Assembly: GCF_028389875.1 (NCBI RefSeq)
Contig: NC_084687.1
Coordinates: 8,096,157-8,160,156 of the forward strand
Source: Rhea pennata
Lineage: Eukaryota; Chordata; Aves; Rheiformes; Rheidae
Direction: 5' to 3'
DNA length: 64,000 nucleotides
The notes beneath the pieces are model-generated. The model was not told the origin of the DNA. It searched no databases and saw nothing but the letters and a program-made list of their open reading frames with translations. Shown here piece after piece: positions 20,299-32,835 of the stretch. Within the stretch, counting starts at the first letter, position 1. Every line of letters begins with the position of its first letter. Made by a program: the position numbers and the translations under genes.

Positions 20299-23200
20299 TT
20301 ATTCTGTGACCTGAGCTTCCCTGTCAGGCAGATCTTCTTTCCCCACCTCAACAGATTCTTTGCTGATTGACAAAAGTTCGTGGAGCTCTTTGTTTTCAAG
20401 CTGCAAAAATCAATATTTTTACTGAAAAACAAATGAGCTAGTTCATACTTAAAGGAATGTATGTAATATTTAATAGCAATACTCACTGCCAATTAAACAC
20501 TGATATTGTAAAATTAGGAATAATGCAGCACTAGCAAGAAGGGACTTCTTATTAGGCTAGGGTTTTTATTATTTCTTATTATTAACAAATATCAATTAAA
20601 AGAAATAGATCATTTTTCTTATTTCCACTCCTCATTTTTGGATGTTATAAATCGTTGGCATATACAAACATAAAAACCCAACCATCTCTTTCTGATTCTC
20701 TCTTTTCTATTAGTGGAAAGCAAAAAAAAAAAGCATTTTAGGATAAGTCTAGAAAATGCAAAAAACTGTATCTAACCTCAGCAATCATACCACTTCTTAC
20801 CTCCAACTGAGCTAGTTTCTCTTGAACTTTAAAGAACTGATCATCATCAACTTGAAGAGCTTTTCTCATCACCTCTCCCATCTCAAATATTCTGTCTATT
20901 TGACTTTCAATTTCCTGAAAGACATAAAAGCAATATATTCAATATGTTCAAGCAAAAGCGGTAGTATATTATTCCTGTAAATCTTTTTAAAAAATACATA
21001 GTTTTCCTGACTTTGGACTAGCTTTCTATTTTTAATTGTAATCTTCTCCTTCAAAACACTTGCAATACTTTCCAAAACATACATTATTTAAAGATGACAA
21101 CGTGTACCTTTTCTTCAACTATCAACCTCAGAAACCCCCGAACCCCTGAAAAGTCCCAGCATCTAATGTAGCAATATTTCGTGTTTGAAAAGCATTCAAG
21201 TTCAAAATACAAATTCAGGGAGGAGCTTGTATATGCAAATACAAAATGTCAACAACTGGCAAGAAGGAAATAGTAAGAAGTGGATTTGGAAGACTTCTGA
21301 AACACCATTTTAGCATAACGTACAAATATAAAACTATCACAAGGCACTTTGGGGAAATATAAAGTAAATGTAATAGGGTAGATTCTCTTTTAAATGCATG
21401 TCACTAATTACTCTGTTCTGCCTTTGGAAAGTAAGTGCATTCATCTGAGCAGTGGACCCAGTTTTGAATCCTATTATTTGAAAAGATATAAACAAATTAA
21501 AGCATATAGGAGAGAGCAGGAAGAACAAGAAAGGCTTTAACAATTATTCTGGGAAGAAAGAAAGATGTTTTTTCTAAACAGAAAGACAGTTATAGTAAGA
21601 ATGTAACTCTTCAAAAGATATTGAAGAGTGTTACTGTTCTCAATGTGGTAGCTACAACTGATTGAAGTACAAAAGATTTTTGCCAGATATTGAAATAATC
21701 TATATATATTCATTCCATCTTGGCGTTAGGGAATAGACTAGGTTCCTCCTGAGTCTTTTCAGCTGCAAGTTGCTGTGATATTACAATGAAGCAAAAGCAG
21801 TGCCAGAGAGCAATGTTAGAAATCTTGTTTAAGTGACAAATCCTGATAAACAGAGCAATTCCTGTAGCTAAGCACTAGAAGGAAAACATTTTTACATTAC
21901 TGGAAAAAAATGTAACTTCTGAAGACCTGAGCTACACAAAACAAAGAAGCAATGTATTGTCACAGTATCAGTGCAAACAAATACTTAGGATGGTTCAAGT
22001 TCCAATTAAGAAACACAGAATAAGAGATCTGATTAGGTTGAACAAGCTTGCTGTTCTCTAATCACATAAAAACATGTATTTTAGTACAGTCTTAACTTTA
22101 CATATAAGGGATAATCAGATTGCTAATGTTATTATATTTAGACACTTATATGTAAAACAGGCAGGAGTTATCAGGATGCACAGCTCAGAGAGCTGAAGTC
22201 ACTGCACCTGATATGGACTAAGGCAGAGTTTTAGGCACATTTTTACACTGTTGCACCAAGTATCTGAATCATTTTAAAGTGATGATTTCTTAAGAATTTA
22301 ACACATGGCAGCTTAGAGATATTTAGCAGATTCTTCTCTCTTTGTTATAAATGATTAACGAATAGTGACAATAAGACCACTGATACACATGCTTCTTATA
22401 AGGTGAAAATAAAGACATTAAGCTCTTTCCAAGGAATTTAACACCGAGTGCACATACAACAAACCTTCACTTGGTCCTTGAAAGGTTTACGCTCATCAGT
22501 GCCCCTGTAATAATTGTTGAAACCTGTACACTGTAATAGGAATGACGAGAAAAATACTACTAGAGAAAGAGGAGTTTCAGAAAATGTATTTTGGAGCAGC
22601 AGCATTCTGTGAGATGAGATGCAGGATATATAAAAATAAGCAAGAGGTAGAAAATACCTTCTTCTAGCCATTTTCCCACTCCATGCCCGCCTTACCAGAC
22701 AATTAGCCTGATGAACTTTCAAGACTGGCTGTGCTTTTTCAGCTTTTCTCCCTTGCAATAGCTGCAGCATCTGCTTTCTGTATTTGCTCATGATGAGCTC
22801 TAAGGCATCCTGGTGTTCCTCCAGCGAGATCCACAACTCTGCAAAACGCAGTACGACACTGTCGCGAGCTACCAGCGATTCTCCCGGACCACAGGTGCCT
22901 GGAGGCCTTGCCCGCTCCCCCGCTCTCAGCGGCGCGGCCCGGGCCCGCGGCTGTCGGGCCCCCCGGCTGCCAAGCCCAGCTCCCCGCCGCCCCGCCTGGT
23001 GCCGGGCGCGGCGGCCAAGCGGCGGGCCGGCTCACCTCTGTTCTCCCGCTGCAGGTCGCGGATCTGCGTGTTCTCCTGGGGCAGCAACACGTGCGGCCGC
23101 AGACGGGGCGCGCCGGCCCGCTCCGCCGCGCTGCCCGGGCCCTGCCGAGACGGCGCTGTCAGGCGCGGCCCGCCGCGGCCCGGCCCCGCCGCGGCCCGGC

Positions 23201-23378
23201 CCGGCCCCGCCGCGCTCACCTTCTCGGCCGGCGCCGCGCCCGCCTCCCGCATGGCGGCCACGCGGCGGTGTAGCACGGCGGACTGGTCGATGAGCGACTC
23301 GGCCGCGGTGTCGTGTTCCTTCAGCCGCTCCAGCAGCGTCCGCGCGTCCGCCAGGACCTTCTCGATGGTGCAGGCCAT
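20299..23378 (-). CDS. SIKE1: SIKE1, suppressor of IKK-epsilon 1
   Basis: Small coiled-coil protein that binds TBK1 and IKK-epsilon and restrains antiviral interferon signalling; its paralogue FGFR1OP2 and SIKE1 itself are STRIPAK components. Exons: 23378-23220, 23141-23036, 22838-22696, 20914-20801, 20400-20299; 624 nt, 207 residues plus TAA, the same length as human SIKE1. All donors are GT, and phases 0, 1, 0, 0 agree. The N-terminus ([19 protein letters not shown]), the middle (ENTQIRDLQ, then [20 protein letters not shown]) and EIESQIDRI...[12 protein letters not shown] match the family. Heptad-like Leu/Glu patterns support coiled coils. The start is the only in-frame Met in exon 1 that gives the family N-terminus. 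Intron 1 is only 78 nt. Differences concentrate around residues 54-70 and in the C-terminal tail ([17 protein letters not shown]). Confidence 0.97.
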
Positions 23379-23660
23379 GGCGAGCGCCGCGGCAGCCCCC
23401 GCTCACCCCCGCCGCGGCCCCATGCCCGGCAGGCGGCGGCGCCGATGCGCGGCGGCTCCCGGCAGGCGGCGGCGGCGGCCAGCCCGGGCGGCGGCTCCGG
23501 CGGCGCTTGCCAGGCACATGCGCAGGCGCAGCGCGGAGCCGCCGCGCCTCGGCGCCGAGGGGGCGCCGCCGCGCCGCGCCGCCCGCCGGCGGGACCGAGC
23601 TGCCGACGGCGATGCCAGCCGTCGCTCTTTAACCGAATAGCTGCGAAACGAAAACCCAGC
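22870..23660. promoter_or_regulatory. SIKE1: CpG-island promoter of SIKE1
   Basis: A GC-rich block spans exons 1-2, intron 1 and about 280 bp upstream. It contains TGCGCAGGCGCA (23519-23530), one base from the NRF1 consensus, and GCGAAACGAAAACCC (23643-23657), which resembles an IRF/ISRE half-element. No TATA box is visible. Confidence 0.75.
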
Positions 23661-26600
23661 ACCCTTTCTTACTCTGAGAGACCAAACTCTCCGCGGAAAT
23701 CGCATTAAAAAGTAAATCGAAATCACACGAATGTCTTCAGCTTTCTATACACAAACGCACAGTAGAAAGGTTATACTGGGCGTTTTCTCCCCGCCGGCTC
23801 TCTAACATACGAACAGTTTCCAGGGTTCCTGTTTTCAACCACGACGACTAAAAGTATTCCACGACACTGCTCTGAAAAAGGGGAGAATCCAGGTGGAAAG
23901 CCCCAGGTTCAGGCGCCGTGCAAAACAAATGCTGCTCTGGGCAGTCTGTACAGGAGGGCACACATCCTTGACCCGAGGGAGTTCTGGTTATCTATTTAAA
24001 TACCCCATTAAACAGTGTGTGATAAATTCCCGGCTGAGATCTGTTGAGCTGTCATCTTATCTAATACTCTTGTTTGTCCCTTTTAACAGTAAACATCCTC
24101 TACTCAAGTTAAAATAACAGAAGCTCTGTAATGCTGACTCGGTTCTTTGTTATTTATTTGCTAACTAAAGCTACTGTTGGTGATCTGTGATGTCCTTGAT
24201 GCTTAGCTCAACTTTGTGTCATAGTGCTTTTTTATTATTACCAACTCTATTAATATTTTCAAAAATAATTTTTTAGCAGCGGGACTCCATTTGACTTGAG
24301 TGATCTTTCCAATTTAAATACCCTTTGAGACAAACACACAAGAAAATTTTAGGATGTTTTATCGGATAAAAGTTTCTTTGTGATTGGAAAGAAAAACCAG
24401 CCTACGCAGCCTATGCAGTGCAGAAGAGATGAATAATTAACAAAAATTTCAAGACATTCATACAATCTAAGAGGGAATACATTAAGTAAATACATTTGGT
24501 CTATGCAATCAGAAACAAATTAATTAGTAGAGTATAAGAGATACATTTTGCAAATATGGGAAATGCTACTTTGTAGTAACTTGTATGGAACTAAAAGACT
24601 AGTCCACATTTTATATCCTGTTTTTCTGTTACCATCTAGTCCTTCCTTATTTTTCTTCCCATGCAAGAATACTAAAAAGTTAAGACTATTTTCATTACCA
24701 CAGTTCCTTTTTCATAATGGCTGACTTTCAAACATTTGGAAAACTGATAAATACTATTGCCTTTACAATTCTAGTTATGGAACAAATGGGCAAAAGATTC
24801 GTTGTCCTGTCCTGCATTAGACGTGACATCCCTATGTTGTAGCCAAAGCTTGTTCCCCCTATTCCCCTTTCTGTCCCCACTGTTCCTCCCCCCCCCAACC
24901 ATCCCTACCTGTGAGGTTCAGCTCCTATTGCCAGTGAGCTCTGGCTATACTCTCTCTGCTCCATGCCTGCATTTAAAGTCCCTCTCTCTCCTCTGCCAAG
25001 TACATCACTTTCTGCAGAGCCTGGGAGCAGCTGTACAGGAGGAGGCCTAATATAGCTAGATAGAATGATGTATGTGTACCAGTTCAGTATCTTCCTGCCT
25101 TTCCACTTACTGAAGTTAAGGAGGTTCTGTGAACTCACATATGCAGTCCCTGAGGTTCAGAGCAGCTCATTTCTACAACAGGGAGGCATTCAATGAACCT
25201 TATCCTAAATACATTGCACGCAACTATTCAGAAGTGCAGCACCAGACATTCCAGTTCACATCCACTAGAAATCAGCTACAGGAACAACCTATCTTGTTCA
25301 GCATGAAGGATCAATACAACTCTGCACTTGGAGTGCATATCTGAATGGGCAAATGTTCCTTACATTTATACTTTTCTTCAGGTAGTTTTTGTTGGGATTT
25401 AATACTCACTTTTCCCTGGCTTTAGCGATGGATGATACCCAAAGCTTTCCACTGCTCTCCACTGCCAAGTGGAGACAAGAAAGGAGAGACAAAACAGTCA
25501 TTACTGCTGTATCAGACTTCCATGGCAGAGTCAGGTCAATCCCTCTGAGGATTCTGACTGCTTGAAATAAAATTGCAGAATGAGAAGAAGACAGAGCTTG
25601 CTATACTAACACCACACAGCAGTTAGTCTGTGTTGTCACTCAAGAACTGGGCTCATTCCCTCTCCAGCAGATCTTTTGACATAAAATCATTTGTTCAACT
25701 TCCAAAGGACAGTAGAATGAACTAGCGTGGCGCCAGGGCACAGATCAGATCCCAGTAGGACAAAGCTCCTTGATTTAAATGCTAGGAATGTTTTTCACCA
25801 AAACGTCTAGTACGTAGCAACAGAGCTTAAACAAATCAACAGATGAGCATTTTCTGTGCAGTGGTGTCTTTTAATTCCTTTGGCTTCTTATCACATCAGC
25901 TCTGTATAAACTGAACAGAATGTATAAATTTGGCCTCTCAAACTTTTTAGTGTTTAACTTCAATTCGATTAAACACTTATGTATGTGTACAAAGTGAAAA
26001 ATGAGGTTATAAGAGGTTAATGCTTTAATGCTTTTAATAACTATTAACCACATGGCTGTATTTTGTCAGACAGAACATGGTTTTGTTCTATCAGGGAAAG
26101 CATATGCTAGATAGAAGCATATTGGTGCTCTCCAAAACAGCAAAGCTGGTACAGAACAAAAAACTTTGGAAAAGGCCACCTTGGAAAAATCATAAGCAGT
26201 ATTTCTCTGATGGAATTTCTGAGCAGAATTTCTGAGTATAAGCTCAGAAATGAACTAAATGAACCTAGATCAGAGGAGGAAAATCAAAAAGGAAAGATTC
26301 GTGGCAGATCAAAAGTACAGAAGGACTGACAAAGAACTGGTAACAGTTTCTCAGTGTATGTGAAAAAGGAGGGAGTGGCAGTCATGCAGAATCCTAGGCA
26401 CAAGCTATTATCTGTAGATTTAAGAGGAGTTCAGGGACTGTTGCTGTGGATGTTAAGACCATGTGTACCAGGTAATGCTCTGTACTTATCCAGAAACTGA
26501 CAGTGGAGTAAATGATGGTTAAAAATGTACACAGGAAGTAACCTGTAGAAACATCTGTGACAAAGATTGAGGGGCACATAAATGTTCGAAGTAGATAAAG

Positions 26601-29600
26601 CAAAATAGGACTATTTTCTAAGATTATCTTGAGTTTGGGGTAAAACCACATAAATCATCGATGTGGTCACTGATGTGTCAGCACAGTTTGAAAAACTTTG
26701 GCTCAGAGTCTCTGATAGCACAAGTCTCTCACAATATTACTGCAGAGACCGGCTTTTGTAAAGCTGAAAGACATTCCTAATTTCCACTAGAAGTCCTTCC
26801 TTGACAAACTTGGTATCTAACAGCCAAATATTTCAGTACCTACAGTTTGTTTAAAAAACAAAGCAGATGTCTTTCTCTCACACCCTTCCCCAAACTGTTG
26901 GATTGTTTGCTTTTACAATTAAAGCGATGAGTTTTACACAATTATCAACTACTGTCACAATTTAACGAGTATTGCCTTCTACAAAACCTGGACTACAGAG
27001 CTTTGCAGACCACAAGGCCAAGTGAATCTTCTTGTACTTCCAAGCCTATACTTCAATGCAGACTACTGCTGCATAAAAACCAGAAATTCTGTGATAAAAG
27101 TTCTTACTAAGAAATTCAGTCTCACTGTTCATCTTAATTATCCTGCTTTGACAAAACTGGAAGAGTTGCCCATTGCACCACAGCATTTACATTAATGAGT
27201 CTAATATTCTTTTTACTATAAAAACAAATGCCCATAAGATGGGATCTAGGCTAGAAGAAGTATTATAATTGCTAAATGGATATATCCAGCTATTTTAGTC
27301 TCTCAGCAGCAACACTCCACTGCTGACAAAATGCTGACTGAGAGATTCCATAATAATTATAATTATTAATATAGAATGTCAAGACATTCTGCTTTATGAA
27401 AATTAGGTCCATGATTTGGCTTTCCTTCCATGTACTTACAAAAAAAGCATGGTGATTTAAGAATCTCTGTGCTTGAAGATACATTAAAAGTGTTCTCTAT
27501 TAACCATCAATTCCAACATCATTGAAGTGGAGTTTAATCAAGCTTTGGTTACACCTTCTTCATTTTACTCCACACATCTTGCCAAATACTGATGCACTGC
27601 AGCATTTCATTGACAAATCTTGGTCTCTCTGCCAAGAGAAAACAAATGAATTTGGTGTGGGGTGCTGAAAGGTAGAGAAGGAAAGATAGCCTTTCATTCT
27701 ATTGGTATTTAATTGAATAGGAACTAATAAACCCATCTATCTTAGGATGGTAGGCCTGCCCTGCATACCAAGCATAAGAGGACGTACAGAAGGAAGGAGA
27801 CCATTTTGCAGGCTGACTTTGATTCTCAAAGGAGTTAAAGACAGTTCAATTTCTGCATTAAAATTTCACAAGTGTTTAGCTCTCTTCAAGATTTGTGAAA
27901 AACCTGGAAGCAAATACATAGCAAACTAAGCAGTAAGTTAAGATTAAGAAAACAGTCAGTGTTAAAAAGTTCAAAATTGCTTTTCTCTCAGGTCTGACAT
28001 ATTCTCCCACTTTTTCATCACATGAAACTATTTAGGAACTTAATTAGAATTTTTATCTTCTACCAAGTTATTTCTTTACTAGTTTTACTGTGAAGGTTTG
28101 TCTGATACATTTGATACAAAACAGAGGAGTCTTTGTATTATCTAATACTAAGCCACATGGATGAATACATGTTCTATAATGCTAAAAGAGGAGCTATTCA
28201 CTGTATTTCATAGGGTTTTTTTACCCCTGCTTTGGGGGAAGAGTTGAATAACAGTGTATTTGAAATCTGGACAAGAAAGGTGTTGCCTGATGAAATTTCC
28301 CTGGCAAGGTTTAGTCTCATTCCTCTGCTGAAACACATAGCTTTGCTCTGTGAAGATTATTTCTTTTCAACTTTTGCAATTAACTGGACTGCTTTAAAAA
28401 ATACATTTAGAGAAGTTAAGAGCTTTTGCAAAGCAGTGCTCAAAGGAAATGATGCACAAACCTTGTTGCCTGAAGCTACAAAAACAAGCACATGCTTAAA
28501 ACCTATAGAAGCAGGAAAGCACAGGGTGAACTTGTATTACAAATAAAATCTCATGTTTTACGTTTTGTTATATCATTATTATGTTGGATCCGAAGCACTT
28601 CAGTCAGGCTGAGGCTGACCTACTACACTGACATTCTTAAATTAGAAGTGAAACCAGAAGCAGTGATCAATGTATTGCAGGAAAAAGAGGCAAATATTGA
28701 CAACAAAACAAGCGTGTGTTTATCAAACACCTAGGTTCATTACATTTTAGATTCATAATATCATTAAACAAGTCACCTTTGACAAACAATCCCATGTCTC
28801 TTCTGTACACTGCAACCCTCTTCATAACTGATGCCTGTACAGAGGTCCGAGTTATTCCAGCAAAAGCTTTCTTTGCCTGTCCTAAAGTTTTGCATGCACA
28901 ATGCTAGGGAATGTCTGCAATACAACAAAGGACAATTTCCTACTACAGTAGCTCCTGGCTCCAATATTATCTCTGAACACTGCATACATGCTCCAACAAT
29001 TAAAACACAAATTAACATCCTATGCAAATTAAATCTTTCTCTTTGTTGAGAGCCAGAAGTACAAGATAACACCAACATCCAAAAAATGTCAGTCATGAAG
29101 CTTTGTGTTGATTATCTCCTAGAGCTGAGGTTCACCTTTGCCACACAGTGCCAGAACTACTGCACATTTTAAGATTAATAAATAAACCAGGAGAAAAACG
29201 ATTAGAAAGCTTTCATGTTTTTCATGGGTCCCTCAAGAAACAGTAAACTTAAGCAGTTCTCAGAACACACAATTTTTGCTATGAATTAGTCCTTCACTGT
29301 ATTTTATGTCTATTTCTCTAAAACTAAAAATATGTAAAGATGAAGTCTAAGCATTTTAGGACATAAGCTTTACTATTAATGCTCCATCTTCTCAATGCTG
29401 TTCAGAATAGTTTACTAACAGGAGAGCTGTAATCCTTTAATGAAGTAATCTATATTTGAACATAATCTTAAACTCATATATAACAACAATTACTGTAATT
29501 AGTAATTGTTTTCCATGGGCTCCCAACCACTCAGTATTTGACTCTTGCTTTAATCATTTAATGATTTACAGTAACGAGCTGGAACATCAGTATTTTGCAC

Positions 29601-30378
29601 TGAAATGGCCAAAATAGTTGGCCAAGCATCATTGCCCTCATGTGACAGACCTCAGATGCTTTTGCAGAAAGTTAGCCAAAAGCAATAGACAATGCCATCA
29701 CTTGTTTTTTATTTTTACTGAAAAACAACAACAAAGTGACCATAATGACTTGTAGTCAGAGTCCCAGTAGCTTTTGAAGGACTGTTAACTTTGCTGAGAT
29801 TCTGCCCTTTGTTTAATTTGTGTTTGACAAGTGCTTTATAAATGAGCAGAAGAGGTGGTTTATGTTTCATTAATGAGGCTGATAGTGGTTAATTACTGAA
29901 GTTGTGTAAATAATCCAATACCAGATCAAGTAGAATGGGTCAGTTATGTAGAGAAGACCCAGCTGGAGTAGATAAGATTTCCTTTAACTATTCAAATACC
30001 AAACAAGTTACAGAGATCTAGAAACTGTAGTTCAGATGAAAAGAGAATTTTGCTGAGCTTGAAAATGAATTCTCTCAACACACATTGATCCAGGGAAGGT
30101 CTTTTTTTGATCTCCAGTTTATTAACTCCCTCGACAACTGCACAAAGGTAGACATTCAGTGTATATGAGACTGTAGAGGCCACAGTTTACACTGATGACA
30201 GAAATGAGGCTGCTAAAATAGTGTGACATAAGGCATTCAGGTAATACTCATGTCATCATCAGACGTGATTACTTGGTACAGAGAACATGCATCCCTTATC
30301 CTGCACCTCAGTGGCACTTCTAGATTTGGACTCATGACAGGCCCATGCTAATATTTTCAGCCCACCTCTGAATCACCT

Positions 30379-30396
30379 CCCCCCCCCCCTTTTTTT
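30379..30396. repeat. C11T7 homopolymer junction
   Basis: Eleven C run directly into seven T, intergenic. Confidence 0.9.
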
Positions 30397-30559
30397 AACT
30401 CATCTCTAGCAAAGCATGCTTCAAGTATCTGCTAATTTACTTTGACTATTATAAAGACATTAAACATGCTGCTGATCAAACAGCTTATCAGTGTGTTACA
30501 AAATTGACATACACAAGGAAAAGTCACAGAAAACAGAGCTAAAAGACAGCTCAAAAGTC

Positions 30560-30880
30560 CCTTCTCCTTACAGATCAACTCTGGAAGAACAGTTCCAAAG
30601 CTCTCTAAGTTAGGCCAACCTAACCTATAAAACATCCAATTATGAAGATTACATAGGCAACTTATTCCAGTGTTATTTTTACCATTACAAATGCTTTCTC
30701 TATCTTCTAAGTCCTCCTTACTCCTAAATAAACTTTTTATTGCTTGTATTCTTTATAAGCACAGAAAATGTTTTATTTTCCTTCTCTTTTCAGCAGTTCT
30801 TTATGTGTTTGAAGAGTGCTCCCAGGTCTCCCATTTTTATTGTCAACCTCAGCTTCGATTAGGGGAATTGATCTGTTAAA
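30560..30880 (+). mobile_element. Probable ancient CR1-lineage fragment
   Basis: The order of phrases (ACTTATTCCAGTG, a TTAATT-poor Pyr-rich middle, TGTTTGAAGAGTGCTCCCAG, GGTCTCCC) resembles the 3' region of old amniote CR1 elements. It is very diverged. Confidence 0.4.
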
Positions 30881-31300
30881 ATAATTTTAATGCATAAATT
30901 TAACATAGACCAATCCTCTGGTCTGAATCACTGACTGTGCAGAACAGTAATACCACGGCTATGAAGATAGCATATGGGTGGGAATAACAGGCCGTGGGCT
31001 TCTTAAAGTAGCACTGCACTTACATTCTACTGAAACTAAGATTTAGGCTCTTACATACTTGAGTCACTTTAGAAATTCAAATTACTCTGAATCCATTAGC
31101 TTCTGTAATGTTGAACAGAATCAGGATTAGATACCTTCTGAAAATGTAGGCTTCAAACTTAAGTCTCCCAAAGTCTGTAATATTTAAACATCCAAGTCCT
31201 GTAAGTACACTTGGATAGTTTATCAGTAAGCTGTTTTCTATCAGAAAAAGAATAAAAAAGTCACTATTATTTAAAACTAGGGATAACGTTTCACAAAATG

Positions 31301-31326
31301 CCCCCCCCCTTTTTTTTTTTTTTTTT
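31301..31326. repeat. C9T17 homopolymer junction
   Basis: Nine C run directly into seventeen T, intergenic. It has the same architecture as 30379-30396 and, on the other strand, 13062-13081. Confidence 0.9.
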
Positions 31327-32727
31327 AACATTCATGTGGAAGGTTTACTTAAAAGCTGGATGAAAAAGACCATGGTATTTGAGATAGGATTAAGCCTTTT
31401 TTTCCTAGCAGCATGTCTATCAGTTGTAAACTGTTCATTATTCTCATTAAAGGTTTTTAATTTGACATCTTAATAAGTTTAATTATGCATAATATTTGTC
31501 TTTCCAGTAAAAGCCACCTTATTAAGCAGTACAAGATCATTATCTTTGTTCCTACTACAAAAAACGTATGTTCCAACCCTTTGCCACCACATGTGACCAA
31601 TCCAAAGATTTGAAAGTCCCCCAAAACCTGCAAGATGCTCAAATGTTTGAGAAACCATTTTTTTTCTTTTCTTGAAAGGCCAGACTCAATTTCACTTCCA
31701 CAGACTCAGTCACAGATTCCTAAATGGTGCCAGACTATGTGGAAATAAGTAATGTGCTCTTATCTGGAGCCTAGGAAATAGTGATACATATTTCCTTTGA
31801 AGGACAATGTCAGCTTGCCGTGTATTCTGCCACAGATCTGTGAAAACCTGTAGTTCCCAAAAGTCTATTTCAAGTGACTCTGCAGTAAAGTAACCAACAA
31901 GAACTGAGTTTTTCCCTTTGCCATGTAACTCCTCTAAGTCTACAACAAAACAGTTTTACTGAGGTAATATCAAGAATTGCTCTTACACAGAAGAAAAGTG
32001 ACTCTCATTCTGCAATGAAGACATCTGCCACCTTCTATGCATCACGTTAGGCAGCAAGTGTAATGACATGATGCTTAACTAAAAAATGCCTTCACCCAGA
32101 AGATCACATCTCATATCTAGGAAGCGATAAAAGCCTCAGGTTGGAATGATTAGTTTATAAGAAAATGTTCATAATGAAAGAACTTCTTAGTTTTCATAAA
32201 AATGAAATTTCACAAAATTAATGGCAACAAAAGTTCCTAACAAGTCACTCTCTATTCTGGAGGTACAGATTAATCCTGGGCATGCTGCATTAGCACAGGT
32301 ATGTCAGAGTTAGAATACATTGAACAAGATAAATGTCTTGTGTTTGGAGATACTGGCCTAATCAAATGTTCCCAAATGCAGTTATGTACTGTAGATACAT
32401 CAAACTAATACTACTGTGATATTTTCTCTGACCAGGCAATGAACATTATCTGTTAACACTCGGATATGCCGATGTTAAGCAATCTAAATGGGAGAGATTC
32501 TACCAAGAAAGCAAAATATTTAGTAATCGGACTGGGAGAACTCTGGGAAACAGTGACGTGAGGGTCCCCATGGCCTCTGTCCCTGATGACCCAGTTATTA
32601 TTTGATTTATGTGGACTTGCAGCTGCCCTCGCTTCGACCCCAGAAAAGGCTGTGTGGGAAGTTCGTGTCTCAGAGCCTGTAGCATTGCTCTGCAGAGTGT
32701 CTGGAGCCTAGTGTATGCAAAGAAACT

Positions 32728-32835
32728 GATAAATAGGGAAAAGGCCCAGTTTGCTCCAGCTGGAGTCAGAGCTGGAATCACTGCTACATCCCAAAAGACT
32801 TGCTCCGGGAAGAAGAGACTCTCTCTGGAACTAGC
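32728..32835 (+). promoter_or_regulatory. NR1H5: Possible remote NR1H5 promoter and leader exon
   Basis: GATAAATAG at 32728-32736 is TATA-like. About 20-100 bp downstream the sequence ends in CTAGC|GTAAGT, a strong donor at 32836. The next plausible plus-strand acceptor with a 5' leader is TTTTCTCTAG at 37165-37174, just before the NR1H5 start codon. No direct evidence joins them. Confidence 0.3.

Noticed and set aside
22784-23708. Long plus-strand open frames opposite SIKE1 exons
   Set aside because: They are antisense shadows of the GC-rich SIKE1 promoter and first exons.
28232-28546. 104-codon plus-strand open frame
   Set aside because: It is isolated, with no promoter or homologue that I can name.
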